A DNA stretch of 64,000 nt, taken from Sphagnum compactum. Its lineage: Eukaryota; Bryophyta; Sphagnopsida; Sphagnales. The stretch is taken from NCBI GenBank assembly GCA_965153455.1, contig OZ234498.1, positions 1 to 64,000 on the forward strand, in the 5' to 3' direction. Of the stretch, positions 34,943-47,217 are shown piece by piece (position 1 is the stretch's first letter; each line of letters opens with the position of its first letter). The notes under the pieces are model-generated. The model searched no databases, was not told the DNA's origin, and worked only from the letters and a program-made list of their open reading frames with translations. The position numbers and the translations under genes were made by a program.

Positions 34943-35205
34943 CCGAACGTTCCTCTCCTCTGGCGTGCGCGGTCTGATGGGTGCACAGCTCGGTGGCGCT
35001 GGTGCTCATCCATATGTACATGTATGGATGGAACCTGTACATGCGGAAGCGTGCTCGCATGGACTACACCTTCGTCTTCGAGTTTTCCCGTGGTTCCGAG
35101 CTTCATTGTGAGGAAGCCCTCCTAGTCTGCACAGCACTAACCACTGCGCTTATAGGAGCTACGGTGATGCATTTGAGCATCCGTTCAATGTTGTTTCATG
35201 CATAA
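34293..35205 (+). pseudogene. PHO1: PHO1-like phosphate exporter fragment (SPX end and EXS start)
   Basis: PHO1 proteins export phosphate and have an N-terminal SPX and a C-terminal EXS domain. Exon 34293-34401 encodes EVTFAERFTFGN, two consecutive stops (TAA TAG), then RPIHRIAPHS.TYLPG, the SPX-to-membrane linker. The second copy at 47841 has CAG CAG there. Exon from 34989 encodes ALVLIHMYMYGWNLY, then RARMDYTFVFEFSRGSEL, the hallmark of the plant EXS region, and a hydrophobic stretch; a TAA closes it at 35203 although PHO1-like residues (ASADVDLILV) continue after it. With three stops and missing flanking exons this copy is broken. Family assignment is from remembered PHO1 motifs. Confidence 0.7.
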
Positions 35206-36261
35206 GCATCCGCTGATGTTGACCTCATTCTTGTGGCAGTTACGTCGGTCGGTTGCAAAATTGGATATCCTCATGTTCTGAAGAGCAAATTTGGCTCGAA
35301 AGACTTCCAAACCAGATTTTGCTCTAGACCAGCCGAATGCAACGCATCTTGCCTCATCATCGTATGTATAGGACTTGGAAACACTTCCTCATGGGTCAAT
35401 TCCGGGGCGTCCCACGGTTTCAATGAATTGCAATAGAGTTGCCACCCGTGTTACGTCTATGGCGGTCGTTCGGCGTTCGATTCATTCTCCTTCCTTGCAC
35501 CCCCTTAGGAAGGTTTGCTCCTTGCGACTCACACGCAATATTTTCACCAATTGATGGTCGGTCGGTCTAAATGACTAACGAATGGGTGACGTACTCTATG
35601 CTGACTGGTTCCTTCTGAACAAATTTTGTCGCATGATTGATTCGTGATGAAGCTCGTAAGCTGGCAAAGTCGGTGGATCTGGCAGTAAACCTAGGATAAA
35701 TCAGAAATCATGTACTTGGGACGATGTTGAATTCGTTACAGGCAACGGTATCCATATCGAGAGCGAAAGTCTTGATTACTAAGATAGGACATTTGTCCGA
35801 GTAGACAAAGTAGTCATCGGATCGATGTTTTGGAACTTCAATTCGTCGGCATGTTTCTTCACATGTTCCTCAGATATCTGGAGCTTGCTGCAGAAGAAAT
35901 GCAATGTTCTTTTTTATCGTGCAATGTTCTACGCAGATGTTAAAACTTTGTGAGTTAGACCAAATTTCAATTTTGGACGAAGTGGTAGTTGGTGCGTGAA
36001 CCATGTGGCTTGCAATCATGGGGAATTGCGGCGGAGGTTTGAACCAAGGTGTTCTAAATCGTCGCGGAGGCTCTAGGTGCCCGACGTTGCCTGCATGAAG
36101 TTTTGTAATTCCATAACATGAGTCGTGCTTCTGTTCGACCGGGTTTTAGTGTGCGCCTTGTGAATTGGGTCAGTGGAAACATTCTCCGACGGATAGCACT
36201 GTTTATGGATGATGTAACCCTCGGTATTGATTATCGTTCGTTAAACCTGAGATACGGACAC
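35206..36261. other. No recognised gene, possible PHO1 remnant
   Basis: Mixed sequence following the EXS exon. It may hold intron and exon debris of the same gene, but I cannot align any further exon. Confidence 0.35.
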
Positions 36262-36753
36262 AAAGTTTTTCCCTACATGTTGTTGCGATGTCATATGTCT
36301 TGCAACCCACGGTGCGCCCTGGGCAATTTACGGATGCTTTTGCTGCGATGTGCCCATAACACGTTTACGACGCCATAAGTTCCACGGTGAATACGACATA
36401 GACTTACTGTGGAACGTCCTATTTGCAATTGTGTCGTTTAAACCCTAATACAATACATCTTTTTAGTAGACAGCTGCAATCTGCATTGCGCGACGGTGTT
36501 CAATCGAGTGCAACATGATTCGTCGAAGAAACAAACATGCAGTCGTGTCTAAAATGAATGAAGGTTGCGTACCCTGGGAAACTTAAAATCCTAGGGATAA
36601 TCTGTGAAACTTGGCTGAGTCTGATGGAGAGAGGATCAAACCGATGACCCCGAGTCATTCCTCGCAAACTGAATGTGACTGGCATTGACTCGAACTACTT
36701 CTCGTTGCTTATCTCCGCTGATGTTTGTTTGGGCAGTCCGGTGGCTGAACTCT

Positions 36754-37843
36754 CCCTAGCCTCTCCACAATGAAAAAAACATTTCCAGAGCCTTAAATTA
36801 ACCCCTTTCCCCCCTCCTCCTTCCACATTTCCAATGAAGGGGAAAATAAAAACATCAACCTCCACCCCCCTCCCTCCCCCTCAACAGTCAAAAAAATGAA
36901 AGAAAAAAATCAAGGTGCACCCTTTCCCCCCCCCCCTCACACAATGAATAAAATATAAACCCTGGCCCTCTTGGCCCAATAAAAAGTAATTTATCAAAGT
37001 TACAAGCAGTAACAAAAAGTAACAAACCTTACCCCTTTCACAAGTAAAAAGTAACTTACAAAACTTACGACCAGTAAAAAAAGTAACAAAAAGTAACAAA
37101 AAGTGAAAAAGGTCAACAAATACAGCCAGGCATTACACTAGAACAGCCAGGCATCGCTTTGTTTTTTTCTAGGTCAAACAGCCACCAGCCACCGGCATTA
37201 CACTCGTAATGCCCGAATCATACCTTAAGGAACTTGGGGTCAAAACCTATAACAGAAAGGGTGATGTTATTGGGAACATAGGGAACATACCAAAAAGCCA
37301 TTAGCCATTAGGTGGGAACTTGAAGGAATCGTAAGGAATGCATTCATTTAGGAACACCAAATTCCAAAATTTGACCCCCTGTCTTGTCCCTACCCACTCC
37401 ACAATCAAAAAACAATATTAAAAAAAAATAAAAAATAAAATAAAAAATATATATATATATATATCCTTTTCCTTTCCTCCTTCCACATGTCAAATGAAGG
37501 CCAAAAAAAAAAAACATACACCTCCACCCCCCTCCCCCTCAACAGTAAACAAAAAAAGAAAATAATCAAGGTGCACCCTTTCCCCTGGTGCACCCTTTCC
37601 CCCGTCTCCACAGTATAAAGTAATTTCCCTAAAATTACAGCCAGTAACAAAAAGTAACAAAAAGTAACATCTCTTACCCCTAAACCCAGTAAAAAGTAAC
37701 TGTCAAAACTTACCACCAGTAAAAGAAAGTAACTAAAAGTAACTAAAGTCAACAAAAACAGCCCGGCACCATGCTGTATAAAACCTGGTCAAACAGCCCC
37801 CAACCCCCGGCATTATGCCCATGATGCTTGGATCATACCTTAA
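36754..37843 (+). mobile_element. 1.09-kb insertion flanked by a 121-bp direct repeat
   Basis: Host sequence 36633-36753 is repeated at 37844-37964; between them sits 1,090 bp absent from the homologous uninterrupted block at 40548-40680. The insert holds two related units (about 36754-37225 and 37380-37843). Each is rich in GTAAAAAGTAAC motifs and ends in an imperfect or perfect hairpin followed by GATCATACCTTAAGG or a one-base variant. Confidence 0.65.
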
Positions 37844-38387
37844 GGATCAAACCGATGACCCCGAGTCATTCCTCGCAAACTGAATGTGACTGGCATTGAC
37901 TCGAACTACTTCTCGTTGCTTATCTCCGTTGATGTTTGTTTGGGCAGTCCGGTGGCTGAACTCTTGGGCTCGCATAACATCGAGGAAGAAGTAGCCCACT
38001 ACTGAAATCATGCACGAGTTCCTTGGGCTTTTTACCCTGGGCTCGATCCATCGAGTTTTGTTTTTCCTTTCTTATCGTCTTTGTTCTCGTCGCACCCCTG
38101 GCTTAATACAGCCGGAACCCTGGCTGCTTCAAGTCGTATTCTCGGCCTTCCTATCATGTGTGCTGTGATCGTTGCGGCGGGCATGAACCTTGCAAGCCTG
38201 CGTTCAAATCTGCGAAGAGATAAAAACAACGATCGAAAAACACTTACGCTTCATAAATTATTTCTCGTTTTGTGGTTATTATTGAAGAACAAGGCTATTC
38301 GAAAATAAAACAAAATAGCCTGAGAAATTGAAAAATGAAAAATAAATAAATAAATAAAAAGGAAAAAAAGAATCATCAGAAAAAATA

Positions 38388-39096
38388 TTAATAATCTTTT
38401 TCGTTCTGTGGAAATGAAATTTCACTTTCTAATTATTATTTAGAAAACCTTTTTGAAAAAAAATTGAAAAAGAAAAGGAATGCAAAAAACACAAAGAAAG
38501 AAAGACCGAAACAAAAAAAAATAAAGAAATGGGGATCTTATATTCTTATATAGTAAACGACGTCGTGGACGAGATGAAGCTTTCCATCCATCCGTTCGTC
38601 GCGTCATCCATCTTCTCACCTGCCCGTCATCCATCCAAACACAACAAATATATATCTTAAAAAGGGACCTTAAATGTACCCATATCCCCGTCCTCCTTCC
38701 ACCCTAAACCCATATATCTAGGGGTACCCATTTCCCCCCTCCCCCTCAACAATAAAAAAAAAAATTAAAAAAATGCATCAAGGTGCACCCCTAAACCCCC
38801 CCCCTCGCACAATCAACCCAATATAAACCCTGCCCCTTCTCCACAGTAAAAAGTAATTTCCTAAAACTTACGAGTAGTAAAAAAAGTAACATAAAGTAAC
38901 AAAACTTACCCCTTTCACCAGTAAAAAGTAACTTACAAAACTTACGACCAGTAAAAAAAGTAACTAAAAGTGAAAAAAGTCAACAAAAACAGCCCGGCAT
39001 CGCGCGAAAACAGCCCGGCACTCCTGTGTATTTTCTCTGGTCAAACAGCCCCCAGCCCCCGGCATTACACTCGTAATGCTCCGATTACTAAGATAG
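38388..39096 (+). mobile_element. 0.7-kb hairpin element, copy A
   Basis: Starts TTAATAATC (others TTAGTAATC) and ends GATTACTAAGATAG. Just before the end is the hairpin GCATTAC-ACTC-GTAATGC. No coding capacity; internal GTAAAAAGTAAC-type motifs and a GACGTCGTGGACGAGATGAA block. Confidence 0.7.
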
Positions 39097-39469
39097 GGCT
39101 TTATCTTGCTTACCGCGCTTTACCCTGCTTTCTCTCGCTTACCACGCTTTGACGCGCTTTCTCTCGCTTATCGCTCTTTACACCGCTTTCTCTCGCTTAT
39201 CGCGCTTTATCCGCTTTCTCTCGTTTACCCCGCTTTACGTTGCGTTCTCCCGCTTACCACGTTTTATCGAACTTTTTCTCGCTTTACTGCGCTTACCCCC
39301 GTGCTAAGCTTATTTGCTTTATCCTCCTCTATGCAAATCCTTTTGCTTTCTCCCCTCCTTATGCAAAACTACCTTATAACTTTTGTGTCACCATATTCTT
39401 TCTATATTTATCGCGTCACATTTTTACCGCTCAAATAGTCTCCCGCATCGCTTCTACCTTTCCTAACCT

Positions 39470-40178
39470 TTAGTAATCTTTTTCGTTCTGTGGAAATGAA
39501 ATTTCACTTTCTAATTATTATTTAGAAAACCTTTTTGAAAAAAAAATGAAAAAGAAAAGGAATGCAAAAAACACAAAGAAACCCTAAGACCGAAACAAAA
39601 AAAAGAAAAGAAATGGGGATCTTATATTCTTATATAGTAAACGACGTCGTGGACGAGATGAAGTTTTCCATCCATTCGTCCGTTGCGTCATCCATCTTCT
39701 CATCTGCCCGTCATCCATCCAAACACAACAAATATATATCTTAAAAAGGGACCTTAAATGTACCCATATCCCCGTCCTCCTTCCACCCTGAACCCATATA
39801 TCTAGGGGTACCCATTTCCCCCCTCCCCCTCAACAGTAAAAAAAAAATTAAAAAAATGCATCAAGGTGCACCCCTAAACCCCCCCCTCGCACAATCAACC
39901 CAATATAAACCCTGCCCCTTTTCCACAGTAAAAAGTAATTTCCTAAAACTTACGAGTAGTAAAAAAAGTAACAAAACTTACCCTTTTCACCAGTAAAAAG
40001 TAACTTACAAAACTTACGACCAGTAAAGAAAGTAACTAAAAGTAACTAAAAGTGAAAAAAGTCAACAAAAACAGCCCGGTATCGCGCGAAAACAGCCCGG
40101 CACTCCTGTGTATTTTCTCTGGTCAAACAGCCCCCAGCCCCCAGCATTACACTCGTAATGCTCCGATTACTAAGATAG
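39470..40178 (+). mobile_element. 0.7-kb hairpin element, copy B
   Basis: TTAGTAATC at 39470-39478 and GATTACTAA near the 3' end form a 9-bp terminal inverted repeat; hairpin at 40144-40161. The left flank matches a pyrimidine-rich tract whose homologue at 45015 continues without the element, and the right flank matches 36264, so both ends are defined to within a few bases. Confidence 0.75.
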
Positions 40179-41089
40179 TTTTTCCCTACCTGTTGTTGCG
40201 ATGTCATATGTCTTGCAACCCACGGTGCGCCCTGGGCAATTTACGGATGCTTTTGCTGCGATGTGCCCATAACACGTTTACGACGCCATAAGTTCCACGG
40301 TGAATACGACATAGCCTTACTATGGAACGTCCTATTTGCAATTGTGTCGTTTAAACCCTAATACAATACATCTTGTTAGTAGACAGCTGCAATCTGCATT
40401 GCGCGACGGTGATCAATCGACTGTAACATGATTCGTCGAAGAAACAAACATGCAGTCGTGTCTAAAATGAATGAAGGTTGCGTACCCTGGGAAACTTAAA
40501 ATCCTAGGGATAATCTGTGAAACTTGGCTGAGTCTGATGGAGAGAGGATCAAACCAATGACCCCGAGTCATTCCTCGCAAACTGAATGTGACTGGCATTG
40601 ACTCGAACTACTTCTCGTTGCTTATCTCCGTTGATGTTTGTTTGGGCAGTCCGGTGGCTGAACTCTTGGGCTCGCATAACATCGAGGAAGAAATAGCCCA
40701 CTACCGAAATCATGCACGAGTTCCTTGGGCTCTTTACCCTGGTCTCGATCCATCAAGTTTTGTTTTTCCTTTCTTATCGTCTTTGTTCTCGTCGCACCCC
40801 TGGCTTAGTACAGTCGGAACCCTGGCTGCTTCAAGTCGTATTCTTGGCCTTCCTATCGTGTGTGCTGTGATCGTTGCGGCGGGCATGAACCTTGCAAGCC
40901 TGCGTTCAAATCTGCGGAGAGATAAAAACAACGATCGAAAAACACTTACGCCTCATAAATTATTTCTCGTTTTGTGGTTATTATTGAAGAACAAGGCTAT
41001 TCGAAAATAAAACAAAATAGCTTGAGAAATTGAAAAATGAAAAATAAATAAATAATTAAAAAGGAAAAAAAGAATCATCAGAAAAAATA

Positions 41090-41811
41090 TTAGTAATCTT
41101 TTTCGCTCTGTGGAAATGAAATTTCACTTTCTAATTATTATTTAGAAAACCTTTTTGAAAAAAAATTAAAAAAGAAAAGGAATGCAAAAAACACAAAGAA
41201 ACCCTAAGACCGAAACAAAAAAAAGATAAAAAAATGGGGATCTTATATTCTTATATAGTAAACGATGTCGTGGACGAGATGAAGCTTTCCATCCATCCGT
41301 CCGTCGCGTCATCCATCTTCTCATCTGCCCGTCATCCATCCAAACACAACAAATATATATCTTAAAAAGGGACCTTAAATGTACCCATATCCCCGTCCTC
41401 CTTCCACCCTAAACCCATATATCTAGGGGTACCCATTTCCCCCCTCCCCCTCAACAGTAAAAAAAAAAATAAAAAAAATGCATCAAGGTGCACCCCTAAA
41501 CCCCCCCCCTCGCACAATCAACCCAATATAAACCCTGCCCCTTCTCCACAGTAAAAAGTAATTTCCTAAAACTTACGAGTAATAAAAAAAGTAACATAAA
41601 GTAACAAAACTTACCCCTTTCACCAGTAAAAAGTAACTTACAAAACTTATGACCAGTAAAAAAAGTAACTAAAAATAACTAAAAGTGAAAAAAGTCAATA
41701 AAAATAGTCCGGCATCGCGCGAAAACAGCCCGGCACTCCTGTGTATTTTCTCTGGTCAAACAGCCCCCAGCCCCCGGCATTACACTCGTAATGCTCCGAT
41801 TACTAAGATAG
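41090..41811 (+). mobile_element. 0.7-kb hairpin element, copy C
   Basis: Same ends as copy B. Right flank GGCCTTCCTATC matches host positions 38144 and 40848, which lack the element there. Confidence 0.75.
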
Positions 41812-42054
41812 GCCTTCCTATCTTGTGTGCTGTGATCGTTGCGGCGGGCATGAACCTTGCAAGCCTGCGTTCAAATATGCGGAGAGATAAAAACAACGAT
41901 CAAAAAACACTTACGCTTCATAAATTATTTCTCGTTTCGTGGTTATTATTGAAGAACAAGGCTATTCGAAAATAAAACAAAATAGCCTGAGAAATTGAAA
42001 AATGAAAAATAAATAAATAAATAAAAAGGAAAAAAAGAATCATCAGAAAAAATA

Positions 42055-42756
42055 TTAGTAATCTTTTTCGTTCTGTGGAAATGAAATTTCACTTTCTAAT
42101 TATTATTTAGAAAACCTTTTTGAAAAAAAATTGAAAAAGAAAAGGAATGCAAAAAACACAAAGAAACCCTAAGACCGAAACAAAAAAAAGATAAAGAAAT
42201 GGGGATCTTATATTCTTATATAGTAAACGACGTCGTGGACGAGATGAAGCTTCCCATCCATCTGTTCGTTGCGTCATCCATCTTCTCATCTGCCCGTCAT
42301 CCATCCAAACACAACAAATATATATCTTAAAAAGGGACCTTAAATGTACCCATATCCTCGTCCTCCTTCCACCCTGAACCCATATATCTAGGGGTACCCA
42401 TTTCCCCCCTCCCCCTCAATAGTAAAAAAAAAAATTAAAAAAATGCATCAAGGTGCACCCCTAAACCCCCCCTCCGCACAATCAACCCAATATAAACCTT
42501 GCCCCTTCTCCACAGTAAAAAGTAATTTCCTAAAACTTACAAGTAGTAAAAAAAGTAACAAAACTTACCCCTTTCATCAGTAAAAAATAACTTACAAAAC
42601 TTACGACCAGTAAAAAAAGTAACTAAAAGTGAAAAAAGTCAACAAAAACAGCCCGGCATCGCGCGAAAACAGCCCGGCACTCCTGTGTATTTTTCTCTGG
42701 TCAAACAGCCCACAGCCCCCGGCATTACACTCGTAATGCTCCGATTACTAAGATAG
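42055..42756 (+). mobile_element. 0.7-kb hairpin element, copy D, with duplicated 3' end
   Basis: Same ends as copy B. The last 35 bp (hairpin to AAGATAG) are repeated immediately after, at 42757-42791, so the 3' terminus is present twice in tandem. Confidence 0.75.
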
Positions 42757-42858
42757 GCATTACACTCGTAATGCGCTGATTACTAAGATAGGAATGATGT
42801 CCTGGTGAAGCTTTCTCAAATTCTATGCAGCAGATTATAGACGTAATACTCCAAAGTA

Positions 42859-43270
42859 AAACTTGACATATTTCCATATTTTTGGCAAAACTTACCAAAC
42901 TTCCATATTTTTGGCAAAACTTAACAAACTTCCATATTTTTGGCAAAAACTTGGTACAACTCCATATTTTTGGCAAAACCTTGGCACAACTCCATCTTTT
43001 TGGCAAAACTTAACATATTCCCATAATTTTGGCAAAAGCTTGGTACAATTCCATATTTTTGGCAAAACTTGGCATAACTCCATAAAATTGGTAATAAATA
43101 AATAAAAATATTTAATTTTGGCAAAACTTAACATAAAACCATAAATTTGACAAAAAAAAAACTTTAATTTTGGCAAAAAAACTACAACTCCATAAATTTG
43201 GCAAAACTTCACATAACTACATAAATTTGTCAACACTTCGTACAACTCCATATTTTTCGCAAAATTAAAT
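42859..43270 (+). repeat. About 29-bp minisatellite, roughly 14 copies
   Basis: Degenerate units of CCATATTTTTGGCAAAACTT. They create the HIFGK/YFWQ-type repeated peptides in all frames on both strands, so no gene is called. Confidence 0.9.
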
Positions 43271-43384
43271 CCTAGCCCCATATTTCTTGGTTTTTTTTAA
43301 TCCCTAAACAACTCTATATAATGCATTATCCAACTTTCAAATTTTGTGGAAAAAACAAGAAAAGTCAACCAGGGACTGAAAAGT

Positions 43385-43815
43385 CAAACCCCCCCATATC
43401 TTCCAAATGGTGATAGATTATGGTGGGTTTTTTACATCATTGGATTTAGAACACTTGAAAATGGGGGGGTAGGTCACCTCCAAATATTTAAAAAAAAACC
43501 GCAATAAGGTCAAAATGCCCATCAAACACAAAAACCCCAAATCTCGTATATCTTGAAAACCTGACACTTTTAAGCAAAAATAACTCCACCACTAGCTTTA
43601 AAACACTTGAAAATGGGGGGGTAGGTCACTTCAAAACTTTCAACATGTATCATAATTAACCCTTTATGCCCTCATCTATCCGGCCCCCCTAACATTTCAC
43701 ACCCCCCATATCTTCCAAATGGTGATAGATTATGGTGGGGTTATTGCACCATTGGATTCAGAACCCTCGAAAATGGGGGGGGGGTAGGTCACCTCAAAAC
43801 CCAAAAAAAAAAACC
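43385..43815 (+). repeat. Duplicated CCATATCTTCCAAATGG block
   Basis: A block starting CCCCCATATCTTCCAAATGG occurs at 43391 and 43703, and GAAAATGGGGGGG with TAGGTCAC occurs three times (near 43456, 43610, 43770). Confidence 0.8.
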
Positions 43816-43839
43816 CAATTTTGGTGGGGACACACATGT

Positions 43840-43929
43840 AACCCTGAACCCTAAACCCTAAACCCTAAAACCCTAAACCCTAAACCCTAACCCTAAACCT
43901 AAACCCTAAACCCTAAACCCTAAACCTTT
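43840..43929 (+). repeat. Interstitial telomeric repeat (CCCTAAA)n
   Basis: About 90 bp of CCCTAAA units with a few 6- and 8-bp variants. This is the Arabidopsis-type telomere repeat, C-rich strand on top. Confidence 0.95.
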
Positions 43930-45030
43930 ATTCCGCTTACTCTGCTGAACCTGCTGTTTTCTCGCTTATTGCGCTTTATGCCGCTTTCCCCCGCTTACCG
44001 TGCTTTATCTTCCTTACCGCGCTTTACGCCGCTTTACCCCGCTAAACCCCGCTAAACCTCGCTAAACCCCGTTTATTTCGCTTTATCGTGCTTTCTCTCG
44101 CTTACTGCACTTTACCTCCTGCTTTCCCACTTATCGCGCTTTACACCGCTTTCCCCCGCTTACCATGCTTTATTTTGCTTACCGCGCTTTACCCTGCTTC
44201 ACCCCGCTAAACCTCGCTAAACCCCGTTTTCTTCTGTTTATTGCGCTTTATCGCGCTTTCTCCCGCTTACTGCGCTTCACCTCCTGTTTTCCCGCTTATC
44301 GTGCTTTACGCCGCTTTCCCCCGCTTACCGTGCTTTATCTTCCTTACCGCGCTCTACCCCGCTTTACCCCGCTTTACCCCACTAAACCCCGCTTTTTGCC
44401 GCTTATTCCGCTTTATTGCGCTATCTCCTGCTCACTGTGCTTTACCCCGCTTTTTCCTGCTTATCGCGCTTTACCCCGCTTTCTCCCGCTTATTGCGCTT
44501 TATGTCACTTTATCGCGCTTTCTCCCACTTATTCCGCTTTATCGCGCTTTCTCCCGCTTATTCCGCTTTATCGCGCTATCTCCCGCTTATTGCGCTTTAC
44601 CTCGCTTTCTCCCGCTTACTACGCTTTACGCCGCTTTCCCCTGCTTCTTGGGCTTTATCTTGCTTATCGCGCTTTACCCTGGTTTTTCTCGCTTACCACG
44701 CTTTAACGCGCTTTCTCTCGTTTACCGCTCTTTACCCCGCTTTCTCTCGCTTATCGCGCTTTATCCGCTTTCTCCCCTTTACACCGCTTTACGTTGCTTT
44801 CTCCCGCTTACCACGTTTTACCGAGCTTTTTCTCGCTTTACCGCGCTTTACCCCCATGCTAAGCTTATTTGCTTTATCCTCCTTTATGCAAATCCTTTTG
44901 CTTTCTCCCCTCCTTATGCAAAACTACCTTATAACTTTTGTCTCGCCATATTCTTTCTATATTTATCGCTTTGCATTTTTACCGCTCAAATATTCTCCCG
45001 CATCGCTTCTACCTTTCCTAACCTTTACGC
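43930..45030 (+). repeat. Pyrimidine-rich satellite (CGCTTTACCCCG-like)
   Basis: Degenerate units of about 10-12 nt (GCTTTACCCCGC, GCTTATCGCGCT, GCTTTCTCCC), strongly C+T on this strand. Near 44035-44075 the units read CGCTAAACCC, intermediate between the telomere repeat and the satellite. Stop codons need purines, so all three forward frames stay open for hundreds of codons (for example 44165-45085 and 44241-45227); these are not genes. A related piece lies at 39097-39469. Confidence 0.85.
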
Positions 45031-46477
45031 TTCCCTTTGCCCCACTTCTCTTAAACCTTTTCGCTCTTGCCCATCCTTTACATAATTTCCCGCTCTCTCC
45101 AAATTTTGCTAAACCTTTTTACTTCTCTTACCTTTATGTTATACTTTTTTACTTTTCACCCCTTTTTGTCAATTCCTTTTATGTCTTTCCTTGTTATTCT
45201 CCCTTCCCCCTCCCCCCCTTATTATAACTTTACTCCAAAGATTACGTCATCCCCCTTGTCTCAAACCCTCTAACCGTGCACAAAAATTATTTTCTAACAA
45301 AATTACAAATATTTGTCCCTAAATCCTATACTTTAACACCTTCCTTTAGGGTTTAGCACTGAGACCAATTCACTTTGGCAACATTAACAATATTCTGAAG
45401 ACGATTAGGAGGTGTCGGATGCTAACAGGCTGCTACATCACGAAGAGAATAAATTCGGATCCAATATTAAGTCTTCCGAGCCTCTGATCTTTATTCGAAC
45501 GTCCATCCGTTGTGGACGTGAATTCCACCATCCGTAGAATGCGTGACCGGATTGCAACCGTCGATGGTCGCAGATGCCAATTCTCGTACATAATTTTGTC
45601 GCGCGTCAGTAGACTTCGCGTTATACTTTTCATGCATCGGACTGCCAGATTCCCGAAACCTGCAAACCATCGCCGGCATGCAATATCTGAGCGATCATGG
45701 GTTGATAATATGGAGAGATGTAGATCATGTTTAAGAGCTTCGTGTAGAAGGAGGGCGTTGATAAAGTGCTCGCCGGTTTTTTCTTTTGGGCTCTGTTGGT
45801 GTCATGCACGAGAGGTTTGCGCTCCCTCCGCTGCCAATGTCCATGTGAAGGAGTACATTTTTGCGTGTCTTTGTGCGGTCCGAGGTTTCACCATGTATCT
45901 GGAAGGATACCGTGAGTCTAATTTTTTTTAGGCTGCTCCTGATGTTGGTTCCACGTGTAGAGGTGATCGTACGGCGAACTCGGTGGGTGCTACGGAGCCT
46001 GGACCGGGTGCTTGAGAATCTACAGTTGCAGGCTGAAGTGTGGTACTCGATGATTGTGGTGAATGCTCTCTCCCTTTTCACATTGCACGGGAGTGCTTCG
46101 GTGCCTGATGATGCAACGTTCTGAATGAATTGGTAGCATCGAAATTAAATTTACGAGGATGTCTGACCACAACTTCTTTGGGTACAGCACCCTGATCTGG
46201 AAATTGCACGCCACATATAAGCTTTTAAGACATTCTCCTCATAAATCCAGCATACTTTGACATCGTGTCTCATATTGTACGGATGCAGGGAACTCCTGTG
46301 CAAGCCTGCCGGAGTCAGGTTACCTTGATAGGAATGATGAGCCGATTGATTCAATAGCGAAGGCAACCCTTGCAGCAACATCTCTAACCGGTGTGCCGTG
46401 GAGGAGAAGAACCGTGGATTCCTGGGAGCTTGCTTTTGGATCCGATGCAGGTTTGATTCCTTCGGAAGTTGCTGCAG
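45031..46477. other. No recognised gene
   Basis: Starts with AT-rich, pyrimidine-biased DNA, then mixed sequence. It may include upstream introns of the PHO1-like fragment that follows, but no exon could be identified. Confidence 0.35.
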
Positions 46478-46740
46478 GGACTCTCCTCGCTCACAAGAGC
46501 TTCTATGTATGGATCCCAAATTAGATGGAGCCTACCTCGGTCTGCCCCTGTGGCAATGATCTCAGCAATCTCCGAGATGCTATGGGAGGATGTGTTTTGT
46601 CCGTCGAAAAGATTGATGACCGACTGTATAGGACAAGAAGACATTGCCTTCGGCCGAAAGAAGGTTCCAAGTGCTGCAGACGTGCTGCGGGTGGCATTCA
46701 TCGACTTCTACCGAGGGCTTGGTATGCTGAAGAGCTTCAG
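46478..46740 (+). pseudogene. PHO1: PHO1-like SPX exon fragment
   Basis: An acceptor (GCTGCAG) at 46477 and a donor (TTCAG then GTTTCG) at 46740 bracket a frame ending KKVPSAADVLRVAFIDFYRG and then LGMLKSF. This resembles the plant PHO1 SPX helix with AF.EFYRGLGLLK, a phosphate-sensing module at the N-terminus. It lies upstream of, and in the same orientation as, the PHO1 linker exon at 47841, so the order matches the family. The first half of the exon does not look like SPX and may be intron or divergent sequence. Confidence 0.5.
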
Positions 46741-47217
46741 GTTTCGTACATTTTCTACCTTTGAGGCTCAAAGTGCTCGAGACTCTGGCCTTGGGTACTC
46801 TCATCTTTTCTCTTCCTATTTGTAGCCACTTGTCATTTTCTTCTTCTATTTCACAGTTCTTCGGTGCTCTGACCTGTCGAGCGGATGTTCACGTGTTTTC
46901 TTTGTCCTATCTTTGTTTTTATGCTGACCTGATATGTTGCGATCTACTCTTTGGGCCCTTGTCGCTTCAAGTTGTTGCTGCAATCAAATTTACTTCGCTT
47001 GATTGTTGCGTGTGTCTGGAGGCATGCATCTCGACTGGCTGTTAACTCCTTGTTTCTCTCCTGCTTACACTCGTTCTAGGAGATCGCTCATCCTGCCATC
47101 CTAACGTGCATCTCCCTTGTGAATGAACCCAGACCGGAACCCTGACAATCATTGCGGGGATATTGTGGCAGCTCCTTGAACATGGCTGCTTTTGCAAAAA
47201 TATTACAGAAATATGAG

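Larger units (their letters stand above)
36262..42856 (+). repeat. Nested tandem region built from three module types
   Basis: A host block (36262-36753, continued 37844-38387) recurs at 40179-41089 and in part at 41811-42054. The copies are separated by 0.7-kb hairpin elements and a pyrimidine-rich tract (39097-39469) that matches 44650-45015. A 75-codon frame (38081, 40780s and 41820s) recurs with the block and has no recognisable domain. The order shows repeated insertion plus tandem duplication. Confidence 0.8.

Noticed and set aside
40588-41010. 140-codon frame repeated at 38.1 and 41.8 kb
   Set aside because: Repeats with the host block; copies differ in frame length and lack a common ATG or any domain.
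38388-42791. Classic Helitron identity for the 0.7-kb family
   Set aside because: The hairpin fits, but the ends show short inverted repeats and ATAG rather than 5' TC and 3' CTRR, and no consistent A/T target was seen; left as an unclassified non-autonomous element.
42859-43290. Minisatellite as a CRISPR-like array
   Set aside because: Units are contiguous and degenerate with no unique spacers, in a eukaryotic context.
44165-45227. Overlapping 306- and 328-codon frames on the plus strand
   Set aside because: They lie in the pyrimidine-rich satellite, where stops are rare in all three forward frames; peptides are simple repeats of the satellite unit.
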